A DNA stretch of 64,000 nucleotides from Paenibacillus lutimineralis (GCF_003991425.1 NZ_CP034346.1:2579501-2643500), one strand, 5' to 3'; shown: positions 1-8,481, counted from the stretch's first letter. Numbers and translations: made by a program. The notes: generated by a model from the letters alone, not told the origin.

Positions 1-2
1 CA

Positions 3-554
3 TTGCTTGTGAAGAAATATGCCCAAATTCTTGCCTCCCTTCATGCTCAATTACATGCATGTGAAGCGAGGGATTTAAAGAGAAAGCAAAAAGAAATACT
101 GGCTTATAACATTAAATCCGCACCATTATTAACTGAAGAAGAGAAGAACAAGATCATTACTTATTTGTATGAATTACCGGATGATTACAAGCTTTGTCAT
201 GGTGATTTCCATCCAGACAACATTATGCTTGGCGAGCAGCATTGGGTGATTGACTGGATGACCGGAGCTGTCGGCCATCCGGCAGGGGACGCCGCTAGGA
301 CTGTGATTTTATTAAGTTTTGGTGCGTTGCCTCCAGGAACCCCTAAATTTATGGGAACGATAATCCAGATGCTACGAAAAAAAATCAAGAATGAATATCT
401 GAAGCACTACTTAATGGTTACAGGAAGAGATTTTGCAGATATTGATCCATGGATATTGCCGATTGCGGCTGCCAGGCTTGTAGAATGGGTACCTGAAGAA
501 GAAAAAAATGAACTACTGCTGGAAATAAAAAAACGGCTAAGCAAAACTTTATAG
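3..554 (+). CDS. Aminoglycoside phosphotransferase-family kinase, C-terminal part
   Basis: The reading frame is open up to the left edge, so only the C-terminal 180 or so residues of an APH/choline-kinase-like enzyme are in the window. The catalytic loop is visible as HGDFHPDNIML (Brenner-type motif with the catalytic Asp and metal-binding Asn), followed by WVIDWMTGAVGHPAGDAAR, which holds the DFG-equivalent metal-binding Asp. Family members transfer phosphate from ATP to small hydroxyl compounds (aminoglycosides, macrolides, sugars, choline); the substrate cannot be told from this fragment. It is followed after 19 bp by a VOC protein gene in the same direction, probably one transcription unit of small accessory enzymes. 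The apparent first codon is only the first start-like codon inside the window; the true start lies upstream. Confidence 0.85.
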   Translation: MLVKKYAQILASLHAQLHACEARDLKRKQKEILAYNIKSAPLLTEEEKNKIITYLYELPDDYKLCHGDFHPDNIMLGEQHWVIDWMTGAVGHPAGDAARTVILLSFGALPPGTPKFMGTIIQMLRKKIKNEYLKHYLMVTGRDFADIDPWILPIAAARLVEWVPEEEKNELLLEIKKRLSKTL

Positions 555-573
555 ATAAATAGGGGGAAGAAGG

Positions 574-1242
574 ATGATTCTAGAAAAACTTGAATTGCTG
601 ACTGCAAATCTGCAAGCAACGAAGTCGTTCTATCAAGATGTGCTTGAATTGCAGCTTGTTGAAGACAAGGAAGATACTTTCACGGTACAGGCAGGGGCGA
701 CCCGCATCAGGTTTGAGGCAACGGAGGCATATGATCGTCCATTCTATCATTTTGCGTTGAATATTCCCGAGAATAAATTCCATGAAGCGAAGAGTTGGAT
801 TCAGTCCCGGGTGCCATTAATTCAGGAAGAAGGAGACGACGAGGTATTCTTTACCTCCTGGAATGCCCACTCGTTATATTTCGAAGATCCTTCGGGCAAT
901 ATTGTTGAATTTATCGCTCGTCATAACCTCTCTAATGCGATCTCTCATTCTTATAACAGCGGTGAGATCAACGGCGTGAGTGAGATCGGTGTAGTTGCTG
1001 AAGAGGTAATCCCGTTTGTGAGGACCTTGAATGAGATCGGTCTGCCTAACTGGAAAGAGGACAGTGAGGGACTTACTCCGGTGGGAGATGAGCTTGGCTT
1101 ATTCATCGTCGTCAAGAAGGGGAGGATCTGGTTCTTCTCGAATCAGAAGCCTGCCGAATATTACCCGCTGCGAGTTTCCATACAAGGGATTGGCTGGCTT
1201 ACCTTTGCAGAGGATTCAACGTTTACTGTTATAGAAGTATAG
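574..1242 (+). CDS. VOC (glyoxalase/bleomycin-resistance fold) protein
   Basis: A 222-residue protein of the vicinal oxygen chelate superfamily. Residues 1-115 form one VOC module: the start MILEKLELLTANL, the FYQDVLELQL helix, and the end LYFEDPSGNIVEFIAR, with the Glu that usually ligands the metal. Residues 130-220 look like a second, shorter module (GVSEIGVVAEEVIPFVRTL ...), so the protein may be a pseudo-dimer in one chain. VOC enzymes include lyases, dioxygenases and fosfomycin/bleomycin resistance proteins; nothing here selects among them. The start is well supported by GGGGGAAGAAGG just upstream of ATG. It lies between a phosphotransferase and a GNAT enzyme, a gene neighbourhood typical of small modification enzymes. 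Confidence 0.85.
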   Translation: MILEKLELLTANLQATKSFYQDVLELQLVEDKEDTFTVQAGATRIRFEATEAYDRPFYHFALNIPENKFHEAKSWIQSRVPLIQEEGDDEVFFTSWNAHSLYFEDPSGNIVEFIARHNLSNAISHSYNSGEINGVSEIGVVAEEVIPFVRTLNEIGLPNWKEDSEGLTPVGDELGLFIVVKKGRIWFFSNQKPAEYYPLRVSIQGIGWLTFAEDSTFTVIEV

Positions 1243-1257
1243 AGAGTAGGAATATAG

Positions 1258-1785
1258 GTGACTAATCTGACTTTGGAATTCCTATCGCAGGAGAACACGG
1301 AAGAAATTCTTGAATTTGAGAAGGAAAACCGGGATTTTTTTGAAGCCTTCGTCCCTTCGAGAGGGGATGAATATTATCAACCTGCTATTTTCCAGGGAAT
1401 CATAAACAGCCTGATTGAAGAACAGCTTCAGGATCTATGCTATATGTACGTTATTCGGAATCAGGAAGGCGAAATGGTCGGCCGGATAAATATAGTTAAT
1501 ATTGTGCAGGAAGGATGTAGAAGAGCGGAGCTTGGCTATCGAATTGGTCAGAAGCATGGCGGAAAGGGATATGCCACAGCGGCTGTGAAGCTTATTATGA
1601 GTGAAGCCTTTGGCCGACATCGGATAGAGCATTTGGATGCAGGTACTTCACCTTCCAATATGGGATCACAGATCGTACTCCTCAAGAATGGATTTGAATT
1701 TGTTCGCAGAGAAGAAAAGGCCGTGCAGGTGGGTGACCGCTGGGAGGACAGCATTTGGTTTATGAAGAAAAAGATGGCGGACTGA
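1258..1785 (+). CDS. GNAT acetyltransferase, RimJ/RimL-like
   Basis: A 175-residue N-acetyltransferase of the ribosomal-protein-acetylase-like branch. The acetyl-CoA pyrophosphate loop is visible as RIGQKHGGKGYATAAV (Q/R-x-x-G-x-G/A pattern), followed by the usual helix and the strand-to-helix end SNMGSQIVLLKNGFEFVRRE, which closes the fold. Translation probably starts at a GTG codon 15 bp after the preceding VOC stop, with AGAGTAGGA upstream. Acceptors in this family range from ribosomal protein N termini to small amines and antibiotics; the acceptor here is unknown. Same-strand and tightly spaced with the VOC gene, so co-transcription is likely. Confidence 0.85.
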   Translation: MTNLTLEFLSQENTEEILEFEKENRDFFEAFVPSRGDEYYQPAIFQGIINSLIEEQLQDLCYMYVIRNQEGEMVGRINIVNIVQEGCRRAELGYRIGQKHGGKGYATAAVKLIMSEAFGRHRIEHLDAGTSPSNMGSQIVLLKNGFEFVRREEKAVQVGDRWEDSIWFMKKKMAD

Positions 1786-1866
1786 GCGGTAAAGTTATTC
1801 GTAGGATTGAGTTGCAGCTTGTCATGACCGAAAAGAATTTGGATTTCGCCTAGGAGGAACCCAATT

Positions 1867-2289
1867 ATGTATGAACTCAAAACGAAAGAAACCGATGGTA
1901 GCGTTATTGAATTTATCGAGAGCATTGAGAATGTGAAAAAGCGTGAAGATGCATATCAACTGCTCGATATATTCACGGACACGACAGGCTATGAAGCGAA
2001 AATGTGGGGGCCAAGTATTATCGGCTTCGGAAGTTATCATTATAAATACGACTCCGGTCATGAGGGGGATGCTCCGCTCGTAGGTTTCTCACCTAGGAAA
2101 GCGAAGACGAGTCTGTATTTTGCCACAGGTGATTCTGGACGGGTGGAACTACTAAAGAGGTTCGGAAAACATACGGCCGGAAAGTCCTGTGTCTATATCA
2201 ACAAAACAGCAGATATTGATGTGACGATCTTGAAAGAACTGATCCAACAATCTGTTGAGTTCTTGAAAAGAACCTATCCGAATTCATAG
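1867..2289 (+). CDS. DUF1801 domain protein
   Basis: A 140-residue protein with the DUF1801 (YdhG-like) architecture: helix-rich N terminus ending in TGYEAKMWGPSIIGFGSYHYKY, then GFSPRKAKTSLYF and the RFGKHTAGKSCVYINK segment, and a C-terminal helix. The family is widespread and lacks an established biochemical role; it has the same fold as frataxin-like YdhG proteins. The start is set by TAGGAGG 12 bp before the ATG. It closes the first plus-strand run of genes and is followed by a hairpin terminator shared with the convergent regulator gene. Confidence 0.8.
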   Translation: MYELKTKETDGSVIEFIESIENVKKREDAYQLLDIFTDTTGYEAKMWGPSIIGFGSYHYKYDSGHEGDAPLVGFSPRKAKTSLYFATGDSGRVELLKRFGKHTAGKSCVYINKTADIDVTILKELIQQSVEFLKRTYPNS

Positions 2290-2296
2290 TAAATAA

Positions 2297-2342
2297 AGAA
2301 CCTCATCTCTGGAACAATGCCAGAGGCGAGGTTCTTCTTCTT
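2297..2342. terminator. Bidirectional hairpin terminator
   Basis: AGAACCTC (2297-2304) pairs with GAGGTTCT (2328-2335) and CTCTGG (2307-2312) with CCAGAG (2320-2325), with a small internal mismatch. Pyrimidine-rich DNA follows on the plus strand and A-rich DNA on the other side, so it can stop both the DUF1801 transcript and the convergent regulator transcript. Confidence 0.8.
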
Positions 2343-2357
2343 AATGGGCCTTAGCCT

Positions 2358-2915
2358 CTAGTTCACAGGGTAGTAAATAGTCATGCTTAGCCGAGTTAAA
2401 GTATTACTTGGATTATAGTAGGTATGCGGTCTGTCGGCCTTAAAGCGTAAGGAATCCCCTTTATTGATAGTGTATTCTGCTTCTCCTAACCGAATGGTTA
2501 CTTCTCCATCAAAGACAGTTATAAATTCTTCGGTTCCTTCCCGGTGAGAATCCGAGTTAACTATCCCCTTTGGATCAATCTCAATCGAATAAATTTCAAA
2601 ACGCTTGTCCTCTTGGAAATGGAAACAAGGAGATATCCGGTATCTTCCTTCGTCCTCGCACAATACCTGGATTTCATTGCTGCGGACTACTGTCGCATCA
2701 GGCTGAGGACTATAGATTAGCGAAGTGAAGGAAACTTTCAATCCGTTCGCTATTTTCCAAATGGTTGCCAGTGTTGGGCTGGACTCTCCTCTTTCGATTT
2801 GCCCAATCATCGTCTTGCTTACTCCGCTTAATTGAGACAGCTTCTCTAGACTTAATTTCTCCTTCTCCCGAATTGCTTTCAGATTTTTGGCTAGAGCAAG
2901 ATGAATTTCCTCCAA
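2358..2915 (-). CDS. XRE-family regulator with C-terminal cupin domain
   Basis: A 185-residue transcription factor. Residues 7-61 form a Cro/C1-type helix-turn-helix (LSQLSGVSKTMIGQIERGESSPTL is the recognition region); residues 105-180 form a cupin barrel (FDGEVTIRLGEAEYTINKGDSLRF, then DRPHTYYNPS). Such HTH-cupin proteins sense small ligands and commonly repress a divergently transcribed exporter or amino-acid gene. Here the divergent neighbour is a LysE-type exporter, and the shared 117-bp region holds an 11-bp perfect inverted repeat bracketing the exporter promoter, which is the obvious candidate operator. Start is probably TTG with GAGGGTG upstream. Ligand unknown; an amino acid or related compound is plausible from the neighbour. 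Confidence 0.9.
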   Translation of the reverse strand: MEEIHLALAKNLKAIREKEKLSLEKLSQLSGVSKTMIGQIERGESSPTLATIWKIANGLKVSFTSLIYSPQPDATVVRSNEIQVLCEDEGRYRISPCFHFQEDKRFEIYSIEIDPKGIVNSDSHREGTEEFITVFDGEVTIRLGEAEYTINKGDSLRFKADRPHTYYNPSNTLTRLSMTIYYPVN

Positions 2916-2938
2916 TATAGTACACCCTCTTTTTTTGG

Positions 2939-2990
2939 TTTACAATATAACGACCGATTTGTATAATAAAAAGCACAAACGTTATATTGT
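2939..2990 (+). promoter_or_regulatory. lysE promoter bracketed by an 11-bp inverted-repeat operator
   Basis: A sigma-A-like promoter TTTACA (2939-2944), 17-bp spacer, TATAAT (2962-2967) points at the exporter gene. ACAATATAACG (2942-2952) overlaps the -35 side and its exact reverse complement CGTTATATTGT lies at 2980-2990, just past the expected transcription start. The arrangement fits a repressor dimer pair, most likely the adjacent XRE-cupin protein. A second small dyad, TGTC (2988-2991) / GACA (2999-3002), overlaps the right half-site. Confidence 0.65.
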
Positions 2991-3032
2991 CCATTTTAGA
3001 CATTATAGCATACATAACGAGGGGGAGATCCA

Positions 3033-3617
3033 TTGTCTTGGCTATCTTTTATTTTATTTGTTGTAATTACTAGCTTCACTCCAGGGCCCAACAATTTTGT
3101 AGCGATGAATTATGCGCAGAAATTTGGCTTGAGAAGAATCATATCGTATTGCTGCGGTGTGGCTGGAGGTTTTTTTCTAATTATTCTGTTAAGCAGCATT
3201 TTTAATAGATTGCTTACAAAATTCATGCCGGTGATTGAGCTTCCATTGACCATTTTTGGCGCAGCCTATATGTTATACTTAGCGTTTAAAATAGTTACCA
3301 GTAAAAATTATGAATCCAGAAGTGTCAATGAAGTTCGTAATTTATTCATAGTAGGAATACTGCTGCAATTTATTAACCCGAAGGGGATCTTGTTTGGCAT
3401 AACGGTTGTCTCCGCCTTTATTCTCCCTTATTATGATAGTTATTCCAGCTATTTTGCTTTCGCACTTCTTTTGGGGACCATCGGTTTATTGAGTACATTT
3501 AGCTGGGGATTATTCGGAACCGTGTTTCAGAGGTTGATCTTGAATCATCAGAAGATTTTTAATGTAGTTATGGCAATTATGTTAGTATATAGTGCGATTT
3601 CAATCATGATTAAATAG
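3033..3617 (+). CDS. LysE/RhtB-family amino acid exporter
   Basis: A 194-residue, six-helix membrane protein of the LysE superfamily. The signature FTPGPNNFVAMNYAQKFG sits in the first loop/helix (residues 14-31), followed by GVAGGFFLIILLSS, a central helix with YMLYLAFKI, and the conserved LQFINPKGILFG motif. The family exports amino acids and related metabolites by proton antiport. Start is a TTG codon 8 bp after GAGGGGGAG. Divergent from the XRE-cupin regulator, which probably controls it. The substrate is not evident. Confidence 0.9.
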   Translation: MSWLSFILFVVITSFTPGPNNFVAMNYAQKFGLRRIISYCCGVAGGFFLIILLSSIFNRLLTKFMPVIELPLTIFGAAYMLYLAFKIVTSKNYESRSVNEVRNLFIVGILLQFINPKGILFGITVVSAFILPYYDSYSSYFAFALLLGTIGLLSTFSWGLFGTVFQRLILNHQKIFNVVMAIMLVYSAISIMIK

Positions 3618-3635
3618 AATGGGAGTTAAGAGAGT

Positions 3636-4265
3636 ATGAGAAATTGGCCCACACTGTTTATGGAACCGGAAATGTTGAGACAACGGATAGCCGCAATGAG
3701 TATTCTGGATGCTATATTGTGTTCAGAGGATTGGTTGCGCAGATACAAATATAACCTTCGGTGGGATGAGGATGCCACGCTGGCCTCAGTAAGCAATGGT
3801 GCAGGAGACGAAATGTATATCGTATTCACTCCCGAGGGTGTCATTGTGAAGGGGTTTGATCATGAATCAGACATGAGTCCTTATGCTACGGATGATGGGG
3901 AGATTTGGCCAGGAATCTATGAGCAGACACCGTCTTCCTTGCTTAGTAGGTTGAATGACGAAGCACTATGCAAGGAGGACGTTACATTCTGCTTGTGGAG
4001 AGAGCCTGGGGATCAAGTATGGAGATGCGGCGATATAGACTTCAAGGGACTGGATGACGGTTCTCGATTTCTGTTAGGAATGATCTATGAAGCTCCACAG
4101 GATTATGTAGACTGGGCAGAGGACTATTATGAAATAGAGCTGTCTATTGACGTAGTTGCAAAAATTTATAAGGGTGAGACCGTCGGTGAAGAGATGATCT
4201 TAGCCTTGAATCCGGAACGAGATGTACGGATAGCCCTGGAAGAGATTCGTGAGATAGGAAAATAG
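3636..4265 (+). CDS. Uncharacterised 209-residue protein
   Basis: No family recognised. The protein is soluble, acidic and has no signal peptide or membrane helix. It begins with a helical stretch (residues 1-40), then a beta-rich part with LRWDEDATLASVSNGAGD and VFTPEGVIVKGFDHES, a loop IWPGIYEQTPSS, a segment DVTFCLWREPGDQVWRCGDIDF, and a C-terminal helical region. It starts 18 bp after the lysE stop, preceded by GGGAG, so it may be co-transcribed with the exporter. The compact acidic build and the GFDHES/WR patterns recall small single-domain proteins scattered among Bacilli, but no function should be inferred. Confidence 0.7.
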   Translation: MRNWPTLFMEPEMLRQRIAAMSILDAILCSEDWLRRYKYNLRWDEDATLASVSNGAGDEMYIVFTPEGVIVKGFDHESDMSPYATDDGEIWPGIYEQTPSSLLSRLNDEALCKEDVTFCLWREPGDQVWRCGDIDFKGLDDGSRFLLGMIYEAPQDYVDWAEDYYEIELSIDVVAKIYKGETVGEEMILALNPERDVRIALEEIREIGK

Positions 4266-4366
4266 CATTACTCTAAAGATCAACTATGGCATGACCCAGC
4301 CTGAGTTAGAAATATCGAGGAGGGGATGTTCAATTCTTAACTTCAGAAGTTGCATAGAATTGAAAG

Positions 4367-4412
4367 AAGGGGCTGTCTCCTAAGTCTTTATTGACCTGGG
4401 GACGCCCCTTCG
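4367..4412. terminator. Hairpin terminator between convergent genes
   Basis: AAGGGGC-TGTCTCC (4367-4380) pairs imperfectly with GGGGACGCCCCTT (4398-4410). It separates the uncharacterised gene from the convergent membrane-protease gene. Confidence 0.7.
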
Positions 4413-4452
4413 CAGTTTTAAAAGGTGATATATCCATGCTTTAATTTAGGAT

Positions 4453-5172
4453 TTACATAGTTTTGCTCTTTCTAGTGGATAGTCCAGAGCTCCGATTTCC
4501 GCTTTTCCAATAAAATTGTAGCGCTAATCTTGCGCAGATGCATGCGATGAGTACGAACAGTAGAGCCCACACGACCGCAGGAAGGATTGTCATATTGGCC
4601 AGATTGGTTGCGTCACCCGCTTGACTAGGGCTGATGATAGATTGTGCCAGCAGGAAGATTGGACCTACGACTGATTCTTCGAGGCAGAGAAAGGCCAGCA
4701 GCAAGTAATAGAAATTGCGGACCCGTTCTCCTAAGAAGTAAATTAGTACATTTAATAGGATGAAAATGAGGAGCCACCATAGCCCATAGCCCGAATGCAC
4801 AAATAATACAATGGTAATCAAGGCCAGCGAGCTAATCACGATGAGTCCAGCTCCTTGCTTCTGCTTGTAATAGCCGTAGAACATGACGATAGAACATAAG
4901 GAGGATACGATGTAACCAGCAAGGGAGACGGTAATCTGGCTCCAGCCTGGTTGCAATAAAGAATAAGTCACTCCACTATGATCCGGATTAAGCTCAATGC
5001 GCAGTACGCTTCCGGACATGATCAACGTCAGCAGGGCATGGCCAAGCTCATGAAACATCGTATCGAGAATACGAAACCAGCCGGAGAACGGAATCAACCG
5101 GGTCAGAAATGCAGCGCCTAGCAGAAACAACAATGCCTTAAGCCATTTATTCATAGCGTACTTATTTTTCAT
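4453..5172 (-). CDS. M50-like membrane metallopeptidase
   Basis: A polytopic membrane protein of about 239 residues with the zinc motif HELGHALL near residue 41 (HExxH) in the first hydrophobic region, as in site-2-protease-like M50 peptidases. Six or so membrane segments follow (for example ITVSLAGYIVSSLCSIVMFYGYY and AVVWALLFVLIACICARLAL). The start at 5172 (MKNKYAM) is preferred because AAAGGA lies just before it; the in-frame ATG 15 bp upstream has no ribosome binding site. The third zinc ligand (LDG-type motif) was not recognised, so activity is uncertain. It is transcribed alone; targets unknown. Confidence 0.75.
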   Translation of the reverse strand: MKNKYAMNKWLKALLFLLGAAFLTRLIPFSGWFRILDTMFHELGHALLTLIMSGSVLRIELNPDHSGVTYSLLQPGWSQITVSLAGYIVSSLCSIVMFYGYYKQKQGAGLIVISSLALITIVLFVHSGYGLWWLLIFILLNVLIYFLGERVRNFYYLLLAFLCLEESVVGPIFLLAQSIISPSQAGDATNLANMTILPAVVWALLFVLIACICARLALQFYWKSGNRSSGLSTRKSKTM

Positions 5173-5458
5173 AGAGGATCCTTTCATAGGCTTATATTAT
5201 TGAAGATACAAACAAATACTCAGATACATATCATTATAAGGGAAAATATGCAAAATGCGACTGGAATTTCGGTATATCCCGAAACATTGAGTAGGAGATG
5301 AACTAATGAATTATTACTTCCTAGCAGTATAGAAATTAAGAAGTCACCAAAATGCTAGAATAAGGTCACAAGAATAGTAGTCTCCATTTTCGTTGTCCGT
5401 TTATAATCGGCGCGTAAGCATTTTAGTCACATCATTCTAAATCAAAGGTGGTTTTGAA

Positions 5459-7270
5459 ATGAGGACAAAGATGGTTAGAAAGCTGATGGCCGCTGTAATG
5501 AGCACATTGCTTCTGACAGTAATGACGATGCCGCTTACCACGCATGCCGCAGCTGCGGATGTCAGCATCAATTGGAATGACGTAAAGCAGGAAATCGACG
5601 GTTTTGGTGTCTCCCAGGCTGGATGGTCAGGTGCGATATATGATCTGCAGGAGCCGGCGAGGAGCGAAATTATGGATCTCTTATTTACGCAGGATCAAGG
5701 AATCGGCTTGTCTATTCTTCGGGGTGCTTTATTCGCCGAATTCAATCCAGCACCGGGTCAATTTGATTTTACCGTAAGACCGGATCAGGTTTGGGTTATG
5801 CAGCAAGCCAAGGCAAGAGGTGTCGACAAGCTGGTCGCATCGACCTGGAGTCCTCCGGCTTGGATGAAAACCAACAATTCAACGACGCATGGCGGATATC
5901 TGAAGCAGGAGAATTACGGCGACTATGCGCTTCTGATGTCCAAATTCATTAAAGAGTACAAACAGCAATTTGATCTTGACTTGTACGCTGTCTCTATCGC
6001 CAATGAACCGAATTCAATGACCTTCCTCACCTGGGATTCATCGGAGTGGAACTCAACGAACTTCCAGGTGTTCCTGAAGGATTATTTGAAGCAGGCGATG
6101 ATTAATGAAGGCGTGTCCCAGACGAGAGTAATCGCTGGTGAATCTTCCTGGTGGTCTGAGGATCTGATCAAGGATTCGTTAAATGACCCTGCCTCGGCCG
6201 AGAGACTTGACATCGTTGGGGGACATAACTACCCGATTCCAATTCTGAATTTGGAGCTTCCAACTACGCCGTTCTCTACGGCTGTCTCTAAAGGTAAAAA
6301 AGTATGGATGACCGAGGTGTCCAAGGTGGATTCCTATGATCCTAGCATCAATTCCGGTCTCAAATTCGCGAAGCAAACCCATGACTTCATGACGAAGGCG
6401 GGTGTCAATGCCTGGATGTACTGGACAGGGGCGATACCCGGCGACAATGATGAAGGATTGATTAATGTTGATAAAGATACCAGTACCTATAAGATGACGA
6501 AGCGTTATTATACATTCGGGAATTTTAGTAAATTTATTAAACCGGGATATGTCCGGATTGGTGCGACTGAGAATCCTAAATCCAATGTATATTTCTCGGC
6601 TTATAAAGATCCTGCTACAGACAAGTTTACGATTGTAGCGCTCAATACTGGTGACGCGACCGCAGAGGTCAATCTGATTCCAAACGGCTTTACAGCTGGA
6701 ACGTTGACCCCTTACACGACTGATGATCAATTGAATCTGGCCCAGGGGCCCGCTGTAGCGGCTAGCAATGGCAAATTCCAGACCATCATCCCAGCCCATA
6801 GCGTTGTTACTTTTGTCGGGCAGAAAGGCTCACCACCAGCTCCTCAAGAGCAGACCCTTGTTGATGAGTTGGACGATTGGTTCAAGACATCCTCCCATAC
6901 GAGTGGACTTGTGATGGACTCCAGCAATAGCGGTTATTTTAATGGTGATAGATCTCGGGTAAAGCGTCTGAATGGAACGACGGAGAGCTTCGTATATAAC
7001 CTCCCCAATATCAGTTCCTTTAGAGCAGATATGTATCAGTTCAGCGTATGGGATGGTATAGCCTTCTATGTTTCTTCCGATCAGGTGAATTGGACGAAAT
7101 TGGCTCATGCCAGCACCCCGGGAGTTTATACCGGCAGCCAGTGGTACCAGAAGACCTATTATTCTACAGAGCTTCCACCGCCGGGAACACAATATTTGAA
7201 GATCGAATTATCGGGTAGTGATTCCTGGGAGAAGCAGGTGTCCCGGATGACCATTAAATACGCGACGTAG
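5459..7270 (+). CDS. Secreted GH30 xylanase-like glycoside hydrolase
   Basis: A 603-residue exported enzyme. Residues 1-32 are a signal peptide ending in THAAAA. Residues 33-455 form a (beta/alpha)8 barrel plus the beta-side domain of GH30: INWNDVKQEIDGFGVSQAGW at the start, acid/base E183 in IANEPN, nucleophile E286 in WMTEVSK, and the closing KPGYVRIGATENP and PAHSVVTFVGQ. The arrangement is that of GH30 glucuronoxylanases (XynC), but the strand-8 loop that carries the glucuronate-binding Arg in XynC reads YWTGAIPGDNDEGL here, without it. Residues 465-603 form an extra beta-rich module after a proline-rich linker, probably carbohydrate-binding, family not recognised. Monocistronic, with a terminator right after. 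Confidence 0.88.
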   Translation: MRTKMVRKLMAAVMSTLLLTVMTMPLTTHAAAADVSINWNDVKQEIDGFGVSQAGWSGAIYDLQEPARSEIMDLLFTQDQGIGLSILRGALFAEFNPAPGQFDFTVRPDQVWVMQQAKARGVDKLVASTWSPPAWMKTNNSTTHGGYLKQENYGDYALLMSKFIKEYKQQFDLDLYAVSIANEPNSMTFLTWDSSEWNSTNFQVFLKDYLKQAMINEGVSQTRVIAGESSWWSEDLIKDSLNDPASAERLDIVGGHNYPIPILNLELPTTPFSTAVSKGKKVWMTEVSKVDSYDPSINSGLKFAKQTHDFMTKAGVNAWMYWTGAIPGDNDEGLINVDKDTSTYKMTKRYYTFGNFSKFIKPGYVRIGATENPKSNVYFSAYKDPATDKFTIVALNTGDATAEVNLIPNGFTAGTLTPYTTDDQLNLAQGPAVAASNGKFQTIIPAHSVVTFVGQKGSPPAPQEQTLVDELDDWFKTSSHTSGLVMDSSNSGYFNGDRSRVKRLNGTTESFVYNLPNISSFRADMYQFSVWDGIAFYVSSDQVNWTKLAHASTPGVYTGSQWYQKTYYSTELPPPGTQYLKIELSGSDSWEKQVSRMTIKYAT

Positions 7271-7287
7271 ATGTAAGAATAATTATT

Positions 7288-7322
7288 GAAGAGGGCGTGC
7301 ATCGTGCATGCTCTTTTTCTCT
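7288..7322 (+). terminator. Terminator after GH30 gene
   Basis: AGAGGGCGTGCA pairs with TGCATGCTCT across a short loop, followed by TTTTTCTCTTTT; a classical intrinsic terminator. Confidence 0.85.
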
Positions 7323-7402
7323 TTTCTCCAATAAATTAGGAGAGGAACTTAATATTAGTAACGAGAATATTAATGGAGATAGTAGAGATGGGAGGTTTGA
7401 CA

Positions 7403-8008
7403 TTGACTAGAATCTGCTTCGTCAGGCATGGGATTACTGAATGGAATAAGGAGAGACGGGCACAGGGCCAGTCGGATATTCCGCTCAATGACTCTGGAAA
7501 AATTCAGGCACAGTTGTTGGCTGCACGTATGAAGGAAGAAGGATGGGATCATATTTTCTCAAGCGATTTGTCGCGGGCTAAGGAAACGGCAGAAATTGTT
7601 GCAGCTGCTATCGGATTGCCGGTTTATACGGATCAGCGATTAAGAGAGATGCATAAAGGCGAAACCGAAGGAACGACCTTGAGGGAGAGAATCGCTAGAT
7701 GGGGAGAGGAATGGGAGAGCCTGGAATTGGGGATAGAAGCAGATCCATCTATTTCTAGTCGGGGCACTTCGTTTATTTCTGATGTTGTGGCTAGTTATCC
7801 GGGCAGGAACATTCTTGTAGTTAGTCATGGGGCATTGATTACTTTAACCGTCAAATCCCTTGTGCCTGAGCAGGATACTAACCAGCATTTGCATAATACG
7901 TCTGTGACTATATTAGAAAACAGTGGCATCGGTTGGAGATGCGAGCTCTTCAATTGCGCCCTACATCTAAAGGGAGCTGCACAGCAAATTCGCTGTTCAC
8001 TGTTGTAG
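7403..8008 (+). CDS. Histidine phosphatase (phosphoglycerate-mutase-like)
   Basis: About 201 residues of the histidine phosphatase superfamily. The catalytic RHG is in CFVRHGITEWNKERRAQGQSD at the N terminus; DHIFSSDLSRAKETAE supplies the second Arg, REMHKGETEGTT the acidic loop, and LVVSHGALI the second His. The family includes PhoE-type phosphatases, cobalamin pathway CobC and cofactor-dependent mutases; this one resembles broad-specificity PhoE-like phosphatases. Translation probably starts at TTG (7403), 7 bp after GGGAGG, giving LTRICFVRHG; an in-frame ATG at 7373 has no ribosome binding site. Transcribed alone between two polysaccharide-degradation loci. Confidence 0.85.
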   Translation: MTRICFVRHGITEWNKERRAQGQSDIPLNDSGKIQAQLLAARMKEEGWDHIFSSDLSRAKETAEIVAAAIGLPVYTDQRLREMHKGETEGTTLRERIARWGEEWESLELGIEADPSISSRGTSFISDVVASYPGRNILVVSHGALITLTVKSLVPEQDTNQHLHNTSVTILENSGIGWRCELFNCALHLKGAAQQIRCSLL

Positions 8009-8042
8009 TATCCTTAAGAATAAATACAGAAGAAGAAGGAGT

Positions 8043-8064
8043 CCGCGCGAAGGCGCGGATTTTT
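8043..8064 (+). terminator. Terminator after histidine phosphatase gene
   Basis: Perfect 6-bp stem CCGCGC-GAAG-GCGCGG followed by ATTTTTG. Confidence 0.85.
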
Positions 8065-8272
8065 GTGTGCAGCCATTGGCACCTAGGGATAGAAGATTTT
8101 AAACCAAGCTACAGAAAAATTTCAACTATACAAATACTACGCAGATCAATAATATAAAGGTGCAAGTTTTACTTTTTATTACATAAATATATTTTTTTAT
8201 TTTGTTGTCCATCACATAGGTTTAAAAGAAAATTTTTCATTCATTCTTCATCAAAAGAGATGCAATGTTTAT

Positions 8273-8286
8273 TGAAAGCGCATACC
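8273..8286 (+). promoter_or_regulatory. Candidate cre (CcpA) site
   Basis: TGAAAGCGCATACC matches 12 of 14 positions of the catabolite responsive element TGWAANCGNTNWCA. Its place upstream of a cellulase operon fits carbon catabolite repression, but a single degenerate match is weak evidence. Confidence 0.35.
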
Positions 8287-8481
8287 AAAACTCCGCATCA
8301 CGACACGTTGAATGGATTCTAATGATAAATGATGCTCTTAACCGCGTAACTTTTTTCCATTACATTCAAAGATTCATAGAGTTCATACCAGATACAGCCT
8401 TGTTAGGAACATACAGCTTTTAGCCTACTATTTATGTTTTGTCACATAGGCCCGGAGCGAACCTTCGCTCTAATAAAGGGG

